NCBI GenBank assembly: GCA_963727495.1
Contig: CAVSGQ010000020.1
Location: forward strand, 239,050 to 303,049
Length of the DNA: 64,000 nt
From: Actinophytocola sp963727495
GTDB lineage: Bacteria; Actinomycetota; Actinomycetes; Mycobacteriales; Pseudonocardiaceae
Direction of reading: 5' to 3'
Below, piece after piece: positions 18,892 through 28,165 of this stretch (position 1 is the stretch's first letter; every line of letters starts with the position of its first letter). The notes beneath the pieces are model-generated. The model did not search any database and was not told the DNA's origin. It saw only the letters and a list, made by a program, of their open reading frames with translations. A program made the translations under genes and the position numbers.

Positions 18892-20379
18892 GTGGCTGAG
18901 ATGAGCACTCGTACCTACCAGGTCCGCACGTTCGGCTGCCAGATGAACGTGCACGACTCCGAGCGGCTGGCCGGCTTGCTCGAGGACGCGGGCTACGCGC
19001 CGGCCGCCGAGGGCGGGCTGCCCGACGTCGTCGTGCTCAACACCTGCGCGGTCCGGGAGAACGCGGACAACAAGCTGTACGGAAACCTCGGCCACCTGCG
19101 GCCGACGAAGATCGCCAACCCCGGCATGCAGATCGCGGTCGGCGGCTGCCTCGCGCAGAAGGACCGTGGCGAGATCGTGCGCCGCGCGCCGTGGGTGGAC
19201 GTGGTGTTCGGCACCCACAACATCGGCTCGCTGCCGGTGCTGCTCGACCGCGCCCGGCACAACGAGCAGGCCCAGGTGGAGATCCTGGAGTCGCTCGAGG
19301 TGTTCCCGTCGACGCTGCCCGCGCGGCGCGACTCGGCGCACGCCGGCTGGGTGTCGATCTCGGTGGGCTGTAACAACACGTGCACGTTCTGCATCGTGCC
19401 GTCGCTGCGCGGCAAGGAGAGGGACCGCCGCCCCGGAGAGGTGCTTGCCGAGGTCGAGGCGCTCGTCGCCGAGGGTGTGCTGGAGGTGACGCTGCTCGGG
19501 CAGAACGTCAACTCCTACGGCGTGGAGTTCGGCGACCGGCTCGCGTTCGGCAAGCTGCTGCGCGCGTGCGGGGAGATCGACGGGCTGGAGCGGGTCCGGT
19601 TCACCTCACCGCACCCGAAGGACTTCACCGGCGACGTGATCGCGGCGATGGCCGAGACCCCGAACGTGTGCCACCAGCTGCACATGCCGCTTCAGTCGGG
19701 CTCGGACCGGGTGCTCAGGGCGATGCGCCGGTCCTACCGGTCGGCGCGGTACCTGTCGATCATCGACGAGGTGCGCGCGGCGATGCCGGACGCGGCGATC
19801 ACCACGGACATCATCGTCGGCTTCCCCGGCGAGACCGAGGAGGACTTCCAGGCCACGCTGGACGTGGTGCGGGCCGCCCGGTTCTCCAGCGCGTTCACGT
19901 TCCAGTACTCCAAGCGCCCCGGCACACCGGCCGCGTCGCTGCCCGACCAGCTGCCCAAGCAGGTCGTGCAGGAACGCTTCGACCGGCTGATCGCGGTGCA
20001 GGAGGAGGTCTCCTGGGCCGGCAACCGTGCCCTGGTGGGGTCGACGGTCGAGGTGCTGGTGTCCACCGGCGAGGGCCGCAAGGACGCCGACACCGCGCGG
20101 ATGTCCGGCCGGGCCCGGGACGGCCGGCTGGTGCACTTCACGCCGGTGGGCGCCGACGGCGACGTCCGCCCGGGCGACGTCGTGCACGCCACGGTCACCT
20201 ACGCCGCGCCGCACCACCTCGTCGCGGACGGGCCGCTGGTCGCGCACCGGCGGACGCGGGCGGGAGACAACCACGCGGAGGGGCTGCGTCCGAGGACGTC
20301 GGGGGTCGGGCTCGGCCTGCCGTCGTTCGGGCCGCCCGCCGCCTCGGCCGAGCCGGTGGGTGGATGCACGGTCCGATGA
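18892..20379 (+). CDS. miaB: tRNA-2-methylthio-N6-dimethylallyladenosine synthase MiaB
   Basis: Radical-SAM methylthiotransferase that modifies A37 of tRNAs already prenylated by MiaA, whose gene is nearby. Seen: UPF0004 domain with cluster cysteines in FGCQMNVHDSE, NTCAVREN and GGCLAQK, the radical-SAM motif CNNTCTFC, and a C-terminal TRAM domain. GTG at 18892 or ATG at 18901 could start it; the ATG gives a more usual N-terminus. Ends in ATGA overlap with the next gene. Confidence 0.96.
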   Translation: MAEMSTRTYQVRTFGCQMNVHDSERLAGLLEDAGYAPAAEGGLPDVVVLNTCAVRENADNKLYGNLGHLRPTKIANPGMQIAVGGCLAQKDRGEIVRRAPWVDVVFGTHNIGSLPVLLDRARHNEQAQVEILESLEVFPSTLPARRDSAHAGWVSISVGCNNTCTFCIVPSLRGKERDRRPGEVLAEVEALVAEGVLEVTLLGQNVNSYGVEFGDRLAFGKLLRACGEIDGLERVRFTSPHPKDFTGDVIAAMAETPNVCHQLHMPLQSGSDRVLRAMRRSYRSARYLSIIDEVRAAMPDAAITTDIIVGFPGETEEDFQATLDVVRAARFSSAFTFQYSKRPGTPAASLPDQLPKQVVQERFDRLIAVQEEVSWAGNRALVGSTVEVLVSTGEGRKDADTARMSGRARDGRLVHFTPVGADGDVRPGDVVHATVTYAAPHHLVADGPLVAHRRTRAGDNHAEGLRPRTSGVGLGLPSFGPPAASAEPVGGCTVR

Positions 20380-20894
20380 CGCAACCGAGGGGCGAGGAAC
20401 CGGGCTCGGCCGACGAGCCCGGCCTGGCCGGCCTGCGCAAGGAGATCGACGGCGTCGAGCGGGCGGCCCGGCGGCGGGCGGCCCGGTCGGTGGACCTCGG
20501 CGGCCGGGCGGTGGTCATCTCGGTCGCGGTGCTCGTGCTGATCGTGGGCGAGATCCTGCCGTGGATGAACGGCGCGACGGGCTTCGACGTGCTGCTGGGC
20601 ACCGGTGACGCGGTCGGCAAGGCGAGCATGGTGCCGCGGCTGTTCGCGGTGACGTCGCTGCTGTTCGGCGTGCTGGCCTCGGCGCTGGCGCTGACGACCC
20701 GGCGGTGGGCGTTCGCCTGGGTGTGCGCCCTGGGCGGCTGGTTCGCCTCGGTCGACGGCGTGCTGGCGATCTGGTCCCGCCAGTCCTCACACGGCGACCT
20801 GGGCATCGGCCTGGTGATCGCGTGGGTGGCCGTGGTGGCGATCGCCGTCCAGTGGTTCCGCACCGCCTGGTCCCGCCCCACCCCCCACCCCTGA
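20376..20894 (+). CDS. Conserved membrane protein downstream of miaB
   Basis: 172 residues: a charged N-terminal 50 residues (RKEIDGVERAARRRAAR), then four predicted helices (near 48-66, 88-108, 112-130 and 142-160). Position and build match the Rv2732c-type membrane protein next to miaB in mycobacteria. Translationally coupled to miaB by ATGA. Function unknown. Confidence 0.8.
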   Translation: MTQPRGEEPGSADEPGLAGLRKEIDGVERAARRRAARSVDLGGRAVVISVAVLVLIVGEILPWMNGATGFDVLLGTGDAVGKASMVPRLFAVTSLLFGVLASALALTTRRWAFAWVCALGGWFASVDGVLAIWSRQSSHGDLGIGLVIAWVAVVAIAVQWFRTAWSRPTPHP

Positions 20895-20944
20895 CCCCTC
20901 CCGCGAGCCCCCGTCGCGGTCGCGCAGGCCTCGGCCGCGCCGAG

Positions 20945-21020
20945 GACTCGCGGGTCCGGAGTGGGGGACTCGCGGGTCCGGAGTGGGGACTCGCGGGTCC
21001 GGAGTGGGGGACTCGCGGGG
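20945..21020. repeat. 21-22 bp intergenic tandem repeat, about 3.5 copies
   Basis: GACTCGCGGGTCCGGAGTGG plus two or three G is repeated with starts at 20945, 20967, 20988 and 21010. Spacing alternates 22, 21, 22. The array fills the gap between convergent genes and stops one base before the DUF349 stop codon. Confidence 0.9.
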
Positions 21021-21021
21021 T

Positions 21022-22792
21022 TCAGCGGCTGGCGACGGCGTTCTCCGCGGCGGCGAGCCACTCGCGCCACTGGGCGGCCTGGGCCTCCGCCTGCTCCGCG
21101 CGGCGCTTGTCACCGGCGGCGCGGGCCTTCGCGGCCTGGGCCTCGAACTGCTCGACCCGCTCGCGGAACTGTGCCGCACGCGCCTCGGCCTCCGGGTCCG
21201 TCTTGCGCCACTGCGCGTCGGCCGCGTTGCGGACCTTCTCCTCGACCGCGCGCAGCTTGCCCTCCAGCTCGCGGATCCGCTCGCGGGGCACCTTGCCGAC
21301 CTCGTCCCACTTCTCCTGGATCCGGTGCAGCTGCGCCCGCGCCGCGTCGAGGTCGGCCTGCGGGTTGATCCGCTCCGCCTCGGCGAGCAGCGCCTCCTTG
21401 CGCTTCGCGTTCTCGACCAGCTCGGCGTCCCGCTCGCTGAACACCGCCGAGCGCCGGCTGAAGAACTTGTCCTGCGCCGCGCGGAACTGCTGCCACAGCG
21501 AGTCGTCGGCCTCCTTCGGCGCGCGGCCGGCCGCCTTCCACTCGGACATCAGCTCCCGGTAGCGCGCCGCGGTCGGGCCCCAGTCGTCCGAGTCGGAGAT
21601 CTCCTCGGCCAGCTTGACCAGCTCCAGCTTGCGCTCCTTGGCCGCCGCCCGCTGCCGGTCGAGGTCGGCGAAGTGCGAGCCGCGCCGCCGGTTGAACGTG
21701 TCGCGTGCCTTGGAGAACCGCTTCCACAGCTGGTCGTCGGTCTTGCGGTCGACGCCCTTGATCGTCTTCCACTCGTCGAGGATCGACCGCAGCCGGTCGC
21801 CGGCGGACTTCCACTGGGTGGACGCCTCGGCGATCTTCTCGACCTCCGCGACCAGCTCCTGCTTGCGCGCCAGCGCCTGCCCGCGCGCCTCGTCCCGGGC
21901 GTGCTTGACCGACTCCACCGCCTGGTGGGCGCGTTCGAGCACGTGGTCGACCCGTGCGGAGAGCGCGGCGAGGTTCCCCACGAGTGCCGCGTCGGCGAGG
22001 CTCTCCTTGATGTGCTTGGCGTTCGTCAGCGTGTGCTTCGGGTCGCCGGACCCGGCCGTCAACCGCGCGGCCAGCAGCTCGACCTCGGTCCGCACGTCGT
22101 CGAACCGGCGCGCGTAGTGCGCGAGGCCCTCGGCCGGCTCACCCGCCTGCCACGACCCGACCGCGCGCTCACCGTCGTCGGTCTTCACGTAGACCGTGCC
22201 GTCCGGGTCGACCCGGCCCCACCTGCCCGGGTTCGCGGACGCCTCGGGGACCGGCGCCGTCGCGGCCTGGACGGCGGGCACGGCGCCCGCAGGCGCGGTG
22301 TGCGGCATGGCCGCGGTCGGCGGCGGCACCGGCTCGTGATGCACGGGCGCGGGATCGGGCTCGACCGGGGCCGCGGGTGTGGCGACCACGGTGGGCACTG
22401 CGTCCCGCGCCGGTGCTTCGGCCGGGGCCGCGTGTCGCCGGCTCGGCCGGAGTGTCGGCCGGAGTGGCCACGGTGGCCTCGGCGGGCGCCTCGGCCGTTA
22501 CGTCGGCCGGCTCGGCCGGAGCGTCGGTGCCGGTGGCCGGGACCTCGGTCGTTGCCTCGGCCGGCGCGGTCGCTTCCTCGGTCGGGGTGTCGGCCGGGGT
22601 GTCGGCCGGGGTGTCGGCCGGGGTGTCGGCTTCGGCGGTGGGCGCTTCGGCCGGGGAGGCCGCCGGAGCGTCGGGGGCGCCGGCCGCAGCGGGCTCTGCG
22701 CTCGCCTGCTCCACAGTGGTGTCCACCACGCCGTTCGCCGAGGTCTCGACCGAGGTCGCGTTCGTGTCCTGGCTCGTGTCCCTGTCCGTCAT
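21022..22792 (-). CDS. DUF349 domain protein (one frame break)
   Basis: 589 residues once one extra base near 22430 is removed. The first 200 residues are low-complexity Ala/Pro/Thr/Glu with a (PADT)n repeat. The rest is helical coiled coil made of several DUF349 repeats (W-x6-DRLR, W-KAAGRAPKEADDSLWQQFR and similar), as in the Rv2731-type protein at the same place in mycobacteria. A WGRVDPDGTVYVKTDDGER segment precedes the repeats. Function not established; highly charged and probably cytoplasmic. The frame break lies in low-complexity sequence. Confidence 0.85.
22581..22630. repeat. 12-bp tandem repeat coding for (PADT)n
   Basis: GTCGGCCGGGGT is repeated three and a half times in phase inside the DUF349 gene, plus a degenerate copy before. 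On the coding strand it gives PADT units. A slippage-prone, in-frame length polymorphism is likely. Confidence 0.85.
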
Positions 22793-23013
22793 GGCCGGCT
22801 CTCCTCCCGCCTGCGTTGCCCGCGCACCCGCGGGCGCCCCGCTCCCGCGGGGCCTGGCAATGTCGGTACCCCCGTCGAAATCGCGCGGTACCCGCGCGCA
22901 TTCAAACAGGTCACGGCGCGCCTCGGTACTCCATGGTGGACGCCGGCTGCGCAGCGTGACGCGGCGAGCCCGGAGAGTTCACCTGAGGGCCGGGATGGGT
23001 AGCCTCGAACACC

Positions 23014-23743
23014 GTGATCGAGCGCGTCGCCGTGGCCCCGCACCCGCCGTTGCTGGTGCCCGAGCTCGTCGTCGCCGACGACCCGGACGTGCGGCTGGTG
23101 CGCGAGGCCTGCCTGGCCGTCACCGCCGAGCTCGCCGCGGCCGCGCCACGCTGGGTCGCCGTCGGCTCCGACCCCGGCGGTCCCCGTGAGCTCGGCGCCG
23201 ACGCCGCCGGCACCTTCCTCGGCTACGGCGTCGACGTCGTGGTGCGCCTGTCCGCCACCGCCGACCGCCACCGGGCCCGACCCGGCGATGCCGCTCCCCG
23301 CGCTGGTCGCGGGCTGGCTGCGGGAGCGGGCCGGTGCCCAGGAGGTGCCGGTCCGGCTCGTCGCGGCCGACCTGCCGCCCGAGGACTGCCGCGCCTTCGG
23401 CGAGCGGCTCGCGGGCGAGCTCGGCGGACCGGACCCGGTCGGCCTGCTCGTCCTCGGCGACGGTTCGCACCGGCACGGCGAGCGCGCGGTCGGCCGGCCC
23501 GACCCGCGGGCGGGCGGGTTCGACGACGCGGTGCACGCTGCGCTCACCGCCGCCGACCCCGGCGCGCTGCTCGCGCTCGACCCTGTCCTCGCCGCCGAGC
23601 TCGGCGCCGCCGGCCGCGCGCCGTGGCAGGTGCTGGCCGGCGTCGTCGCGGCGGACGGGCGGCGCTGGAAGAGCGTCGACGCGCGCCGGCTGGTGCCGTT
23701 CGGCGTGGCCTACCACCTCGCGGTCTGGGACCCGGTCCGGTGA
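23014..23743 (+). CDS. LigB-like (class III extradiol dioxygenase B-like) protein (one frame break)
   Basis: 242 residues after removal of one extra base near 23284. It opens MIERVAVAPHPPLLVPELV, typical of the LigB-like fold that also includes MEMO-type proteins, and occupies the place of Rv2728c upstream of miaA. The C-terminal half reads WQVLAGVVAADGRRWKSVDA. Whether it binds iron or has enzymatic activity is unclear. It overlaps the miaA start in GTGA, so it is translationally coupled to it. Confidence 0.75.
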
Positions 23744-24633
23744 GGCCGATCGCGATCGTCGGCCCCACCGCGACCGGCAAGTCCCAGCTCGGCATCGCGC
23801 TCGCCGAGGCCCTCGGCGGCGAGGTGGTCAACGCCGACGCCATGCAGCTCTACCGCGGCATGGACATCGGCACCGCCAAGGTCACCGACGCCGAACGCCG
23901 CGGCGTCCCGCACCACCTGCTCGACGTCCTCGACGTCACCGAGACCGCCTCGGTCGCCGCCTACCAGCGCGACGCCCGCGCCCGCGTCGAGCGGCTGCTC
24001 GCCGAGGGGACGGTGCCGGTCCTCGTCGGCGGCTCCGGCCTCTACGTCCGCGCCGTGCTCGACGACCTGGACTTCCCCGGCACCGACCCGGAGATCCGCA
24101 CCCGGCTCGAGGGGGAGCTGGCCCGGGTGGGCGCCGCCGCCCTGCACGCCCGGCTGACCGCCCGCGACCCGCTGGCCGCGACCGCGATCCTGCCGACCAA
24201 CGGCCGCCGCGTGGTCCGCGCGCTGGAGGTCATCGAGCTGACCGGCCGCCCCTTCTCCGCGACCATGCCCCGCCCGGGCCCGGCCCGCTACGGCACCGTC
24301 CAGCTGGGCCTGGACCTGGACGCCGCCGAGCTCGACCACCGGGTCGACGCCCGCGTCGCCCGGATGTTCGCCGAGGGCCTGGTCGAGGAGGTGCGCGCGC
24401 TCGACCGGCGGGGACTGCGGCTGGGCCGCACCGCCTCCCGCGGGCTGGGCTACCAGCAGGTCCTCGACGAGCTCGACGCCGACGAGGACATGGACAGGGC
24501 GGCCGCGGCGACCGCACGGGCCACCCGCCGCTTCGTGCGCCGGCAGCGCTCCTGGTTCCGCCGCGACAAGCGCGTCACCTGGCTCGACGCCGGACGCGCC
24601 GACCTCGTCGAGGCCGCCCGCGCGCTAGCCTGA
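23740..24633 (+). CDS. miaA: tRNA dimethylallyltransferase MiaA
   Basis: 297 residues. Transfers the dimethylallyl group to A37 of tRNAs reading UNN codons, the substrate step for MiaB. Seen: P-loop GPTATGKS at the N-terminus, NADAMQLYRGMDIGTAK, GGSGLYVRAVLD, and the C-terminal RQRSWFRRD basic segment. GTG start overlapping the upstream stop; five bases before dapF. Confidence 0.96.
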   Translation: MRPIAIVGPTATGKSQLGIALAEALGGEVVNADAMQLYRGMDIGTAKVTDAERRGVPHHLLDVLDVTETASVAAYQRDARARVERLLAEGTVPVLVGGSGLYVRAVLDDLDFPGTDPEIRTRLEGELARVGAAALHARLTARDPLAATAILPTNGRRVVRALEVIELTGRPFSATMPRPGPARYGTVQLGLDLDAAELDHRVDARVARMFAEGLVEEVRALDRRGLRLGRTASRGLGYQQVLDELDADEDMDRAAAATARATRRFVRRQRSWFRRDKRVTWLDAGRADLVEAARALA

Positions 24634-24637
24634 CGCC

Positions 24638-25483
24638 GTGGGCATCCCGTTCGTCAAGGGGCACGGCACGCAGAACGACTTCGTGCTGCTGCCCGACCTC
24701 GACGCCTCCCTCGACCTGACCGCGGCCCGGGTGCGCGTGCTGTGCGACCGGCACGCCGGTCTCGGCGCGGACGGCGTGCTGCGGGTGGTGCGCGCCAAGG
24801 CGATCGAGGACCTGCCGGCCGACGTCGACGGCGCCGACGACCCCGACATGTGGTTCATGGACTACCGCAACGCCGACGGCTCCGTGGCCGAGATGTGCGG
24901 CAACGGTGTCCGCGTGTTCGCCCGGTACCTGGTCGAGGCCGGCCTGGTCACCGGCGGCGAGTTCCCGGTCGGCAGCCGGGCGGGCATCCGCGCGGTGGTG
25001 GTCGAGGCGAACGGTGACGTCGCGGTCGACATGGGTCCGGCGCGGGTGACCGGCGAGTCCGAGGCGACCGTCGGGGGCCGCGCGCTGCCCGGGGTGGCCG
25101 TCGACGTGGGCAACCCGCACCTGGTGTGCGTCGTGGACCGGCTCGACGACCTGGACCTGACGGTCGCGCCCCGGCACGACCCGGCGGTGTTTCCCCACGG
25201 CGTGAACGTCGAGTTCGTGGTGGTCGACGCGGTCGACCGGATCCGCATGCGGGTGCACGAGCGCGGCGTGGGGGAGACCCGCTCGTGCGGCACCGGCACG
25301 GTGGCCGCGGTGGCCGGCGTGCTGCACCGTCGCGGCGCCCGGACCGGCGCCGCGACGGTCGGCGTGCCCGGCGGGCAGGTGCGCGTCGAGGTCGGCGAGA
25401 ACACCTGCGTGCTGACCGGACCGGCCGAGTTCGTGGCCCGCGGTGAGCTGGATCGTGCCTGGTGGGACGCCATATCGGAATAA
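24638..25483 (+). CDS. dapF: Diaminopimelate epimerase DapF
   Basis: 281 residues. Converts LL- to meso-diaminopimelate for lysine and peptidoglycan synthesis. The two catalytic Cys are in MCGNGVRVFARY and ETRSCGTGT, and the fold's two-domain symmetry is evident. GTG start, directly after miaA as in other actinobacteria. Confidence 0.96.
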   Translation: MGIPFVKGHGTQNDFVLLPDLDASLDLTAARVRVLCDRHAGLGADGVLRVVRAKAIEDLPADVDGADDPDMWFMDYRNADGSVAEMCGNGVRVFARYLVEAGLVTGGEFPVGSRAGIRAVVVEANGDVAVDMGPARVTGESEATVGGRALPGVAVDVGNPHLVCVVDRLDDLDLTVAPRHDPAVFPHGVNVEFVVVDAVDRIRMRVHERGVGETRSCGTGTVAAVAGVLHRRGARTGAATVGVPGGQVRVEVGENTCVLTGPAEFVARGELDRAWWDAISE

Positions 25484-25557
25484 ACCCGGTCGATCCGGTC
25501 GCTGAACCGTGGGAGCATTGACTACGGCACACCGGATCAAACGGAGGGTTTCACCGC

Positions 25558-27012
25558 GTGACGGAGAATCTCGATCAGGGACGCACCGACGATCACATCG
25601 ACACGGGCCTGGCTGAGCTCTCCGCGGGTGAACTCGAGCGTTCCGACCGGGCGGCGTTGCGCCGGATCGCGGGCCTGTCCACCGAGCTCGCCGACATCAC
25701 CGAGGTCGAGTACCGGCAGCTGCGCCTGGAGCGGGTCGTCCTCGTCGGGGTGTGGACCGAGGGGTCCGCGGCGCAGTCCCAGGCGTCGCTGACCGAGCTG
25801 GCCCGGCTGGCCGAGACCGCCGGCTCCCAGGTCCTCGACGGGCTCGTGCAGCGCCGCGACCGGCCCGACCCGTCCACCTACATCGGCTCCGGCAAGGTCG
25901 ACGAGCTCTCCGGCGTCGTCGCCTCGGCCGGTGCGGACACGGTCATCTGCGACGGCGAGCTCTCGCCGAGCCAGCTGCGCCAGCTGGAGGCGAAGCTCAA
26001 GGTCAAGGTCATCGACCGGACGGCGCTGATCCTGGACATCTTCGCCCAGCACGCGCGGTCCAGGGAGGGCAAGGCCCAGGTCGAGCTGGCCCAGCTGCAG
26101 TACTTCCTGCCCCGCCTGCGCGGATGGGGTGAGGCGCTGTCCCGGCAGGCCGGTGGCCGTGCCGGCGGCGCCACCGGCGGCGTGGGCCTGCGCGGTCCCG
26201 GTGAGACGAAGCTGGAGACCGACCGCCGGCGCATCCGGACCAGGATCTCCAAGCTGCGCAAGGAGATCGCCGCGATGAGCACGGTCCGCGAGACCAAGCG
26301 CGGGCGGCGGGTCGCCAACGAGGTGCCCAGCGTCGCCATCGCCGGGTACACCAACGCCGGCAAGTCGAGCCTGCTCAACGCGCTGACCGGGGCGGGGGTC
26401 CTGGTGGAGGACGCGCTGTTCGCCACCCTGGACGCGACGACCCGGCGCACCACCTCGCCGGACGGGCTCACCTACACGCTCACCGACACGGTCGGCTTCG
26501 TGCGGCACCTGCCCCACCAGCTGGTCGAGGCGTTCCAGTCCACCCTGGACGAGGTGGCCGACGCCGACCTCATCCTGCACGTGGTGGACGGCTCGGACCC
26601 GAACCCCGAGTGGCAGGTCGAGGCCGTGCGCGAGGTGCTCGGGGAGATCGCCGACCGCCGCGAGGACCGGCTGCCCACCGAGCTGGTCGTGGTCAACAAG
26701 ACCGACGCCACCAACGAGGTGGCGCTGGCCCGGATGCGGCACCTGCTGCCGGAGGCGGTGTTCGTCTCCGCGCACTCCGGCGCCGGCATCTCCGCGCTGC
26801 GCGAGCGCGTCGCCGACCTGCTGCCACGGCCGGACGTCGAGGTCGAGGTGCTGGTCCCGTACGCGCGCGGCGAGCTGGTCGCGCGGGTGCACCGCGAGGG
26901 CGAGGTGCTGACCGAACGGCACACCGAGCAGGGCACCGTGCTGCAGGCCAAGGTCAAGGCCGACCTCGCCGGTTTGTTGGAAAGTTTCTCCGTGAACGGC
27001 ACATCGGCCTGA
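25558..27012 (+). CDS. hflX: GTPase HflX
   Basis: 484-residue ribosome-associated GTPase that splits or rescues 70S ribosomes under stress. Seen: N-terminal HflX domain (STYIGSGKVDEL, SPSQLRQLE), a long helical linker, then the G domain with GYTNAGKSS, DTVGFV and NKTD. GTG start preceded by CGGAGGG. The C-terminal region resembles actinobacterial HflX. Confidence 0.95.
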   Translation: MTENLDQGRTDDHIDTGLAELSAGELERSDRAALRRIAGLSTELADITEVEYRQLRLERVVLVGVWTEGSAAQSQASLTELARLAETAGSQVLDGLVQRRDRPDPSTYIGSGKVDELSGVVASAGADTVICDGELSPSQLRQLEAKLKVKVIDRTALILDIFAQHARSREGKAQVELAQLQYFLPRLRGWGEALSRQAGGRAGGATGGVGLRGPGETKLETDRRRIRTRISKLRKEIAAMSTVRETKRGRRVANEVPSVAIAGYTNAGKSSLLNALTGAGVLVEDALFATLDATTRRTTSPDGLTYTLTDTVGFVRHLPHQLVEAFQSTLDEVADADLILHVVDGSDPNPEWQVEAVREVLGEIADRREDRLPTELVVVNKTDATNEVALARMRHLLPEAVFVSAHSGAGISALRERVADLLPRPDVEVEVLVPYARGELVARVHREGEVLTERHTEQGTVLQAKVKADLAGLLESFSVNGTSA

Positions 27013-27079
27013 GCCGTAGTAGCTAGTGGCGATACCGTTGGGCTCCAGATCGGTCACGATCGGGTCACGGAGGTGTGGT

Positions 27080-28165
27080 GTGCGGCTAGCTGTCCTGGCA
27101 GTGTCGCTGCTGCTCGGGCTGGCGATGCCGGCTCAGGCGGCAGCCGCACAGCCGGCTGAACCGGCCAAACCGGCGAACCAGTGCACGATGAAGGACCCGC
27201 GCCTCGCGGAGCTCTCCGGTCTGGTCGCCGACAAAAACCGCTGGTACGCGATCAACGACGGCGGCGAGAAGTCCATCGTCTACGTGCTCCGCAAGAACTG
27301 CACGGTCGAGCGGCAGATCGTCGGCGCGACCGACCCGTTCGACGTCGAGGACCTCGGCCGCGCCCCGGACGGCACGTTCCTGCTGGGCGACGGCGGCGAC
27401 AACAACCTCGAGCGCACCACCGCGGCGCTGATCGCGCTCACCCCGCAGGGCAAGTCGACGCTGTACCGGCTGAAGTACCCGGACGGCAAGCACGACGCCG
27501 AGGCGCTGCTGGTCGGCTACAACGGCGCGCCCTACTTCGTCACGAAGTCGGCGCTGGGGATCGCGGGTGTGTACTCGCCGGTGGCGCAGCTCAAGAGCCC
27601 CGGGCCGACGGCCATGAAGAAGGTCGCCACGATCAAGCTGACACCGACCGACACGCCCGGCGGCCCGGTGCCGGCCAAGGTGGGCTCGGTGACCATCACC
27701 GGCGGCGCGGTCAGCGCGGACGGCAAGGTGGTGGCGCTGCGCACCTACACCGACGCCTACCTGTACGCGGCGCCGGACCGGGACGTCACGAAGGCGCTGG
27801 CCGGCAAGCCGGTGCGGGTGCCGCTGCCGAACGAGGCGCAGGGCGAGGCCATCGCGTTCGAGCCGGACGGCTCGCTGCTGTCGGCGTCGGAGAAGACCGG
27901 CCAGCCCATCCGGCTGGTGGCCAAGGCGACCGACCTGGTCGCGCCGCAGAAGCCGGCCGAGCAGTCCTCCGCCGCGTCGAAGGCCCCGGAGTCGGCCGAG
28001 CCGCAGCCGGCGAGCGGCATCGCCAACTCGTCGTCGGTGGCGAAGCAGGGGATCCCCGTCGTCCCGGCGGCCGGGGTGGCCATCCTGCTGGTGATGGGCG
28101 TGCTCGCGGTGCTGCGCTGGCGGACCTCGCGGTCGCGGCGGGAGTTCTACCGCCGCGGCGGCTGA
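27080..28165 (+). CDS. Exported, membrane-anchored beta-propeller-like protein
   Basis: 361 residues. Sec signal peptide at the start (VRLAVLAVSLLLGLAMPAQA), a globular domain with repeated strand motifs (LSGLVADKNRWYAINDGG, DVEDLGRAPDGTFLLGDGGDN) suggesting a propeller, an Ala/Ser/Pro-rich linker, then a C-terminal helix near residue 325-345 with a basic RWRTSRSRREFYRR tail. So it is exported and held by its C-terminus. Start taken at the GTG six bases after GGAGG; a longer in-frame extension to 27026 would spoil the signal peptide. Enzymatic role unknown. Its last 19 bases overlap the convergent amidase gene. Confidence 0.78.
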   Translation: MRLAVLAVSLLLGLAMPAQAAAAQPAEPAKPANQCTMKDPRLAELSGLVADKNRWYAINDGGEKSIVYVLRKNCTVERQIVGATDPFDVEDLGRAPDGTFLLGDGGDNNLERTTAALIALTPQGKSTLYRLKYPDGKHDAEALLVGYNGAPYFVTKSALGIAGVYSPVAQLKSPGPTAMKKVATIKLTPTDTPGGPVPAKVGSVTITGGAVSADGKVVALRTYTDAYLYAAPDRDVTKALAGKPVRVPLPNEAQGEAIAFEPDGSLLSASEKTGQPIRLVAKATDLVAPQKPAEQSSAASKAPESAEPQPASGIANSSSVAKQGIPVVPAAGVAILLVMGVLAVLRWRTSRSRREFYRRGG

